Positions 7,384 to 9,868 of a DNA stretch of 9,868 bases are shown here, one piece after another. The position numbers were made by a program, and so were the translations under genes. Source of the stretch: CAVXAE01 sp044225565 (GTDB taxonomy: Bacteria > Pseudomonadota > Gammaproteobacteria > Steroidobacterales > Steroidobacteraceae); assembly GCA_044225565.1 (NCBI GenBank), contig JBGAIL010000183.1, positions 1-9,868 of the forward strand. Direction: 5' to 3'. The notes under the pieces are model-generated. The model was not told the origin of the DNA. It was given only the letters and a program-made list of their open reading frames with translations, and made no database searches. Numbering within the stretch: the stretch's first letter is position 1; the number at the start of each line of letters is the position of its first letter.

Positions 7384-7860
7384 CTACTCCACGGCCAGGA
7401 ACGGGCAGTTTCGGGTCAGGTCCCGCATCGCGTTGTGCGAGCCGGCGAGCGCGAATTTGATCGGTGCCCCGTCGATCGTCAGAAGCGCGTTGTATGCCAA
7501 TGCCGTCCGCCTCGCGAGCAGCGTGGCCGAATCGCCGCGCATCAGATAAGTGTTCGCCTCCACGACCCAGGAGGAATCCTCCGCCGGCTCGGCATCGAAC
7601 TTGATGCTCAGCGATTTCGGCGTGCCATCGGGCGCTTCGACCTTGCGGATGCGCAGCCCGCTCAGCATGGACTGGGCGTCGCACTGGAAGAACCAGGTGA
7701 CGCCTTCGGCATTGATGCCGACGGCAGTCGATTGCGTGGAGGGCGCGTGGGGCTGGATCATCCCCCAGTTGAGGCGACTGCTGGCGCAGCCCGAGGCCAG
7801 AACGCCCGCAGTGACCACGGCGACGCCGGCCCCGCGCGCGAATCTCGAAGAATGCAACAT
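7384..7860 (-). CDS. putative lipoprotein of unknown function in the M55 operon
   Basis: This 158-residue protein has a hydrophobic leader (AGVAVVTAGVLASGC). C25 sits after L-A-S-G, an imperfect but acceptable lipobox, so it is probably lipid-anchored in the envelope. Two further cysteines, C60 (WFFQCDAQ) and C152 (TRNCPFL), could form a disulfide. I do not recognise the domain; the mature part alternates strand-like segments (SLSIKFDA, SSWVVEAN, IKFALAG), suggesting a small beta-rich fold. ATG 7860 is preceded by AAAGGA 6 nt upstream. An in-frame ATG at 7875 is also possible, with AAGGG about 9 nt upstream. It begins 26 nt (or 11 nt) after the stop of M55-B, so it is very likely co-transcribed with the M55 pair. 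It may be an accessory or binding partner of those enzymes; that is inference from position. Confidence 0.82.
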   Translation of the reverse strand: MLHSSRFARGAGVAVVTAGVLASGCASSRLNWGMIQPHAPSTQSTAVGINAEGVTWFFQCDAQSMLSGLRIRKVEAPDGTPKSLSIKFDAEPAEDSSWVVEANTYLMRGDSATLLARRTALAYNALLTIDGAPIKFALAGSHNAMRDLTRNCPFLAVE

Positions 7861-7886
7861 TCCGTTTCCTTTCATCCGGTCAGCCC

Positions 7887-8816
7887 TTACCACATCTGCA
7901 CGATGGCGTTCAGCGCCTTCATCAGATCCGGCGTCTTGAACTCGGTCTCGCCCTGCTCGTTCACATAGGCTCCGGGCATGACGGGACCCTGCTTCTGCAT
8001 TTTCAGAGTGGCCGTGTAAGGCCCGACCAGCTTGTACGGCCGGATGTGCGCGCGGTTGCGGACGCCGCGCTCCACGGCCTTGCGGATCATGTCCCGGGCC
8101 ACCTGCGGGTGCAGGGTGACGATGCCACCGTTCAGCGCGTCCTTCACCGCCACCGTCTCGATCTCGGGCCCGAACGTGCGCTTCGCTTCGTCGCACGCGG
8201 CCTTGTCTCCTGCCAGCATCACGATCGGAATGTCATACTGGCCCGCGATCAGCCCGTTGTAGCTGGCTTCCGAAAGCGGCACGCCGTTGATCTTGAAGTA
8301 GAGGATGTCCTCGCCCATGGTGTGCGGCAGCACTGCGTTCGGTGTACCCGAGCTCGCGTGGTAGCCGATGAGCACCACGGCGTCGAAGCTCGAATCGAAG
8401 CCTTCCATCATCACCATCATGCTCTGCGGGTGCGTGGGGCCGCGCACCACGCGCACACGCTTGTCCAGCATTTCGAGGATCATGTGGTTCATACCACCAT
8501 GGCCTTCGCGCACCAGTACCTCTGTCGCGCCCGCGGCGAAAGCGCCTTCGATGGCGGCATTGGTGTCGCGCGTCAGCACCTCTCGGAAATAGGGGTAGCC
8601 GTATTCCGGGTTGCCGTGGGAGACCTCGCGGTCTTCGAACACGCCCGTGAGGCCTTCCATGTCGTTGGAGATGAAGACCTTCAGCGGCTTGCCCGGCGTG
8701 GCGGCAAACGCACCGGCGGCAGCGCCCATGGCAGCCAGTACCGTGCAAAGCAGGCCCGCGGTCTTCACCGAAGCCGCGCGAGTCGTGGTGCAGATGGCAT
8801 GCGATGCTCTATTCAT
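7887..8816 (-). CDS. exported M55-family metallopeptidase (DppA-like), copy B
   Basis: This 309-residue protein has a signal peptide (roughly residues 18-39, ending near AGAFAA). The M55 D-aminopeptidase metal-site motifs follow: D52 and E54 in NDMEG, H106 in REGHGG, H153 in GYHASSGT, H165 in LPHTMG and E183 in PLSEAS. Their order and spacing parallel D8, E10, H60, H104, H115 and E133 of B. subtilis DppA, as I recall them. DppA removes N-terminal D-amino acids from short peptides and is cytoplasmic; export here implies a periplasmic peptide substrate. The residue two before H106 is E104, where DppA-type proteins usually have D. ATG 8816 was chosen because AGGGGA lies 6 nt upstream; it overlaps the end of M55-A by 8 nt. 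The frame open to 8888 lies inside M55-A and is not a better start. Confidence 0.92.
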   Translation of the reverse strand: MNRASHAICTTTRAASVKTAGLLCTVLAAMGAAAGAFAATPGKPLKVFISNDMEGLTGVFEDREVSHGNPEYGYPYFREVLTRDTNAAIEGAFAAGATEVLVREGHGGMNHMILEMLDKRVRVVRGPTHPQSMMVMMEGFDSSFDAVVLIGYHASSGTPNAVLPHTMGEDILYFKINGVPLSEASYNGLIAGQYDIPIVMLAGDKAACDEAKRTFGPEIETVAVKDALNGGIVTLHPQVARDMIRKAVERGVRNRAHIRPYKLVGPYTATLKMQKQGPVMPGAYVNEQGETEFKTPDLMKALNAIVQMW

Positions 8817-9867
8817 TCGATTTCCCCTGTTCGCCTTCGAGCCACAACCGATCGTATTCATCGGCGAGCCGGCGCTCGATATCGGCATGGTTCGGCAGCT
8901 TGCCGATGAATTCTTCCATCGTCCCGTAGTAGGTCACCATGATCACGGCCGACGTCGAAGCCTTGATGCCGCGGTAGGCAGCGGGGAAATCGGTGGCGGT
9001 GAACGCGACGCCGTTGTCCACGTAGCGCACGCCGGGCAGATCCCGCAGCCAGGAAGCGTCCCAGGGCTTGCTCACCCGCACGGTCACTTCCAGTGTCGCC
9101 GGCGCTTTCACCAGCTTCGCGCCTGCGAGGCGCTGCACCGCGCGCCTGGCCCCCGCCTCCAGAGATTTGTGCATGTCCGGCACTGGCATGAGTGTCGCAG
9201 TGGTGGGGCTGGTGGATTTCTTCACGGTGACGTATTCGAGCCACGGCATGGGCTTCAGGCTCTCGCCGAGCACGTCGTCGCCGGACACGAAGATCAACGG
9301 GATGCCGGCCACGCCATAAGCGAGCGCGAGCATCTCGGATTCGCTGATGGCGCTGCCGTTGAGGGCGATTTCCGTGCCGTATGTATAGGTATGCGCAAAG
9401 AAGCCCTTGCTGAGGCTCTTCGGGTGCATGGCCACGGCCACCACGGCATCATATGCGCCCGGGCTGGCGAGATCGGCATACGCATCCACCGGCACGCGCT
9501 GGATCACCTCGGCGCGGGAGTCGATCTCCGGAATGAGCACGTCGATCTGCCGATTGCCGCCGCCATGCCCGTCGATGATGGTGACGGTGCGCGCGCCGCC
9601 GGCAAACAGGCCTTTCACCACGGCATTGACGTCGTCCGTGAGCAGGCGGCGGCCGCGCGCATAGGCTTCGGGAAATTCCGGCTCCGCGGTCCTGATGTCG
9701 TCCTGGCCGGAGACGCCTTCCATGTCATACACGAGCAGGATGCGAGGCCCGTGCGCCTTCGCGTCCCGAGTCATCTCGTAAGGCGCGGTGACCCAGGGCT
9801 CGGCGACGACGACGCCGGCCTGGAACGCGAGCGCGACGACGGCCATGCGCAGAAAGAACTCAGTCAT
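8809..9867 (-). CDS. exported M55-family metallopeptidase (DppA-like), copy A
   Basis: This 352-residue protein has a signal-like N-terminus (MAVVALAFQAGVVVA) and the M55 metal-site residues D48 and E50 in YDMEG, H101 in DGHGG, H148 in AMHPK, H159 in FAHTY and E176 in AISESE. It keeps the GDD that follows the core domain (FVSGDD, 194-198). Family members hydrolyse short peptides with N-terminal D-residues using a two-zinc centre; an envelope location is inferred from the leader. It is about 40 residues longer than copy B. Much of the difference is a longer linker before DMEG and a longer C-terminus. Its stop TAG lies inside the first codons of copy B, giving an 8-nt overlap and probable translational coupling. 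The ATG at 9867 is one base from the window edge, so the ribosome binding site, the promoter and any upstream start cannot be seen. Confidence 0.9.
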   Translation of the reverse strand: MTEFFLRMAVVALAFQAGVVVAEPWVTAPYEMTRDAKAHGPRILLVYDMEGVSGQDDIRTAEPEFPEAYARGRRLLTDDVNAVVKGLFAGGARTVTIIDGHGGGNRQIDVLIPEIDSRAEVIQRVPVDAYADLASPGAYDAVVAVAMHPKSLSKGFFAHTYTYGTEIALNGSAISESEMLALAYGVAGIPLIFVSGDDVLGESLKPMPWLEYVTVKKSTSPTTATLMPVPDMHKSLEAGARRAVQRLAGAKLVKAPATLEVTVRVSKPWDASWLRDLPGVRYVDNGVAFTATDFPAAYRGIKASTSAVIMVTYYGTMEEFIGKLPNHADIERRLADEYDRLWLEGEQGKSNE

Positions 9868-9868
9868 G

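Noticed and set aside
7166..7684. N-terminal extension of the S9 reading frame
   Set aside because: The extension overlaps the lipoprotein gene, is arginine-rich, and would place the signal peptide inside the protein. GTG 7165 has a good ribosome binding site.
1..9868. CRISPR array, transposase, integrase, toxin-antitoxin or phage-defence genes
   Set aside because: Both strands were read for these; no regularly spaced repeats, recombinase motifs or defence-type domains were seen.

Overview
The window is GC-rich, densely coded bacterial DNA, almost all on the minus strand. A YbiI-type zinc-finger protein, a DUF4870-like membrane protein and a run of exported peptidases suggest a gammaproteobacterium of the Xanthomonadales/Steroidobacterales type. 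This placement is an inference from protein style; no rRNA or marker gene is present.

Layout from left to right: the end of a small membrane protein (1-303, +); a ybiI-like C4 zinc-finger gene (359-625, -); a possible small exported cysteine-containing protein (736-918, +); an exported M20-family amidohydrolase of the AbgB type (986-2446, -); and tRNA-Arg(ACG) (2694-2770, +). Next come a GuaD-like nucleoside deaminase (2929-3399, -) and a signal-peptide-bearing imidazolonepropionase-like amidohydrolase broken by two frameshifts (3462-4952, -). Last is a peptidase cluster, all on the minus strand: S9 prolyl-oligopeptidase-family peptidase (5048-7165), putative lipoprotein (7384-7860), M55 metallopeptidase B (7887-8816) and M55 metallopeptidase A (8809-9867).

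The right-hand cluster reads from the window's right edge toward the left as M55-A, M55-B, lipoprotein, S9. The first two overlap by 8 nt, and the third starts 26 nt (or 11 nt with an alternative start) after the second. M55 enzymes are D-aminopeptidase-type hydrolases and S9 enzymes cleave oligopeptides. All four products carry export or lipoprotein signals, so the cluster looks like an envelope-located peptide-degrading unit, possibly for D-amino-acid peptides or peptidoglycan fragments. The M20 enzyme is also exported and could act on products of the same kind.

The segment between the tRNA and the S9 gene (about 2771-4952) looks compositionally different. CGATCG occurs about seven times in roughly 2 kb there and about five times in all the rest, by eye. 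It holds the only broken gene and lies directly 3' of a tRNA, so it may have been acquired. No integrase, transposase, CRISPR array or att duplication was seen. I found no clearly new system; the best leads are the tandem exported M55 cluster with its unrecognised lipoprotein, and the tRNA-flanking segment with the frameshifted amidohydrolase.
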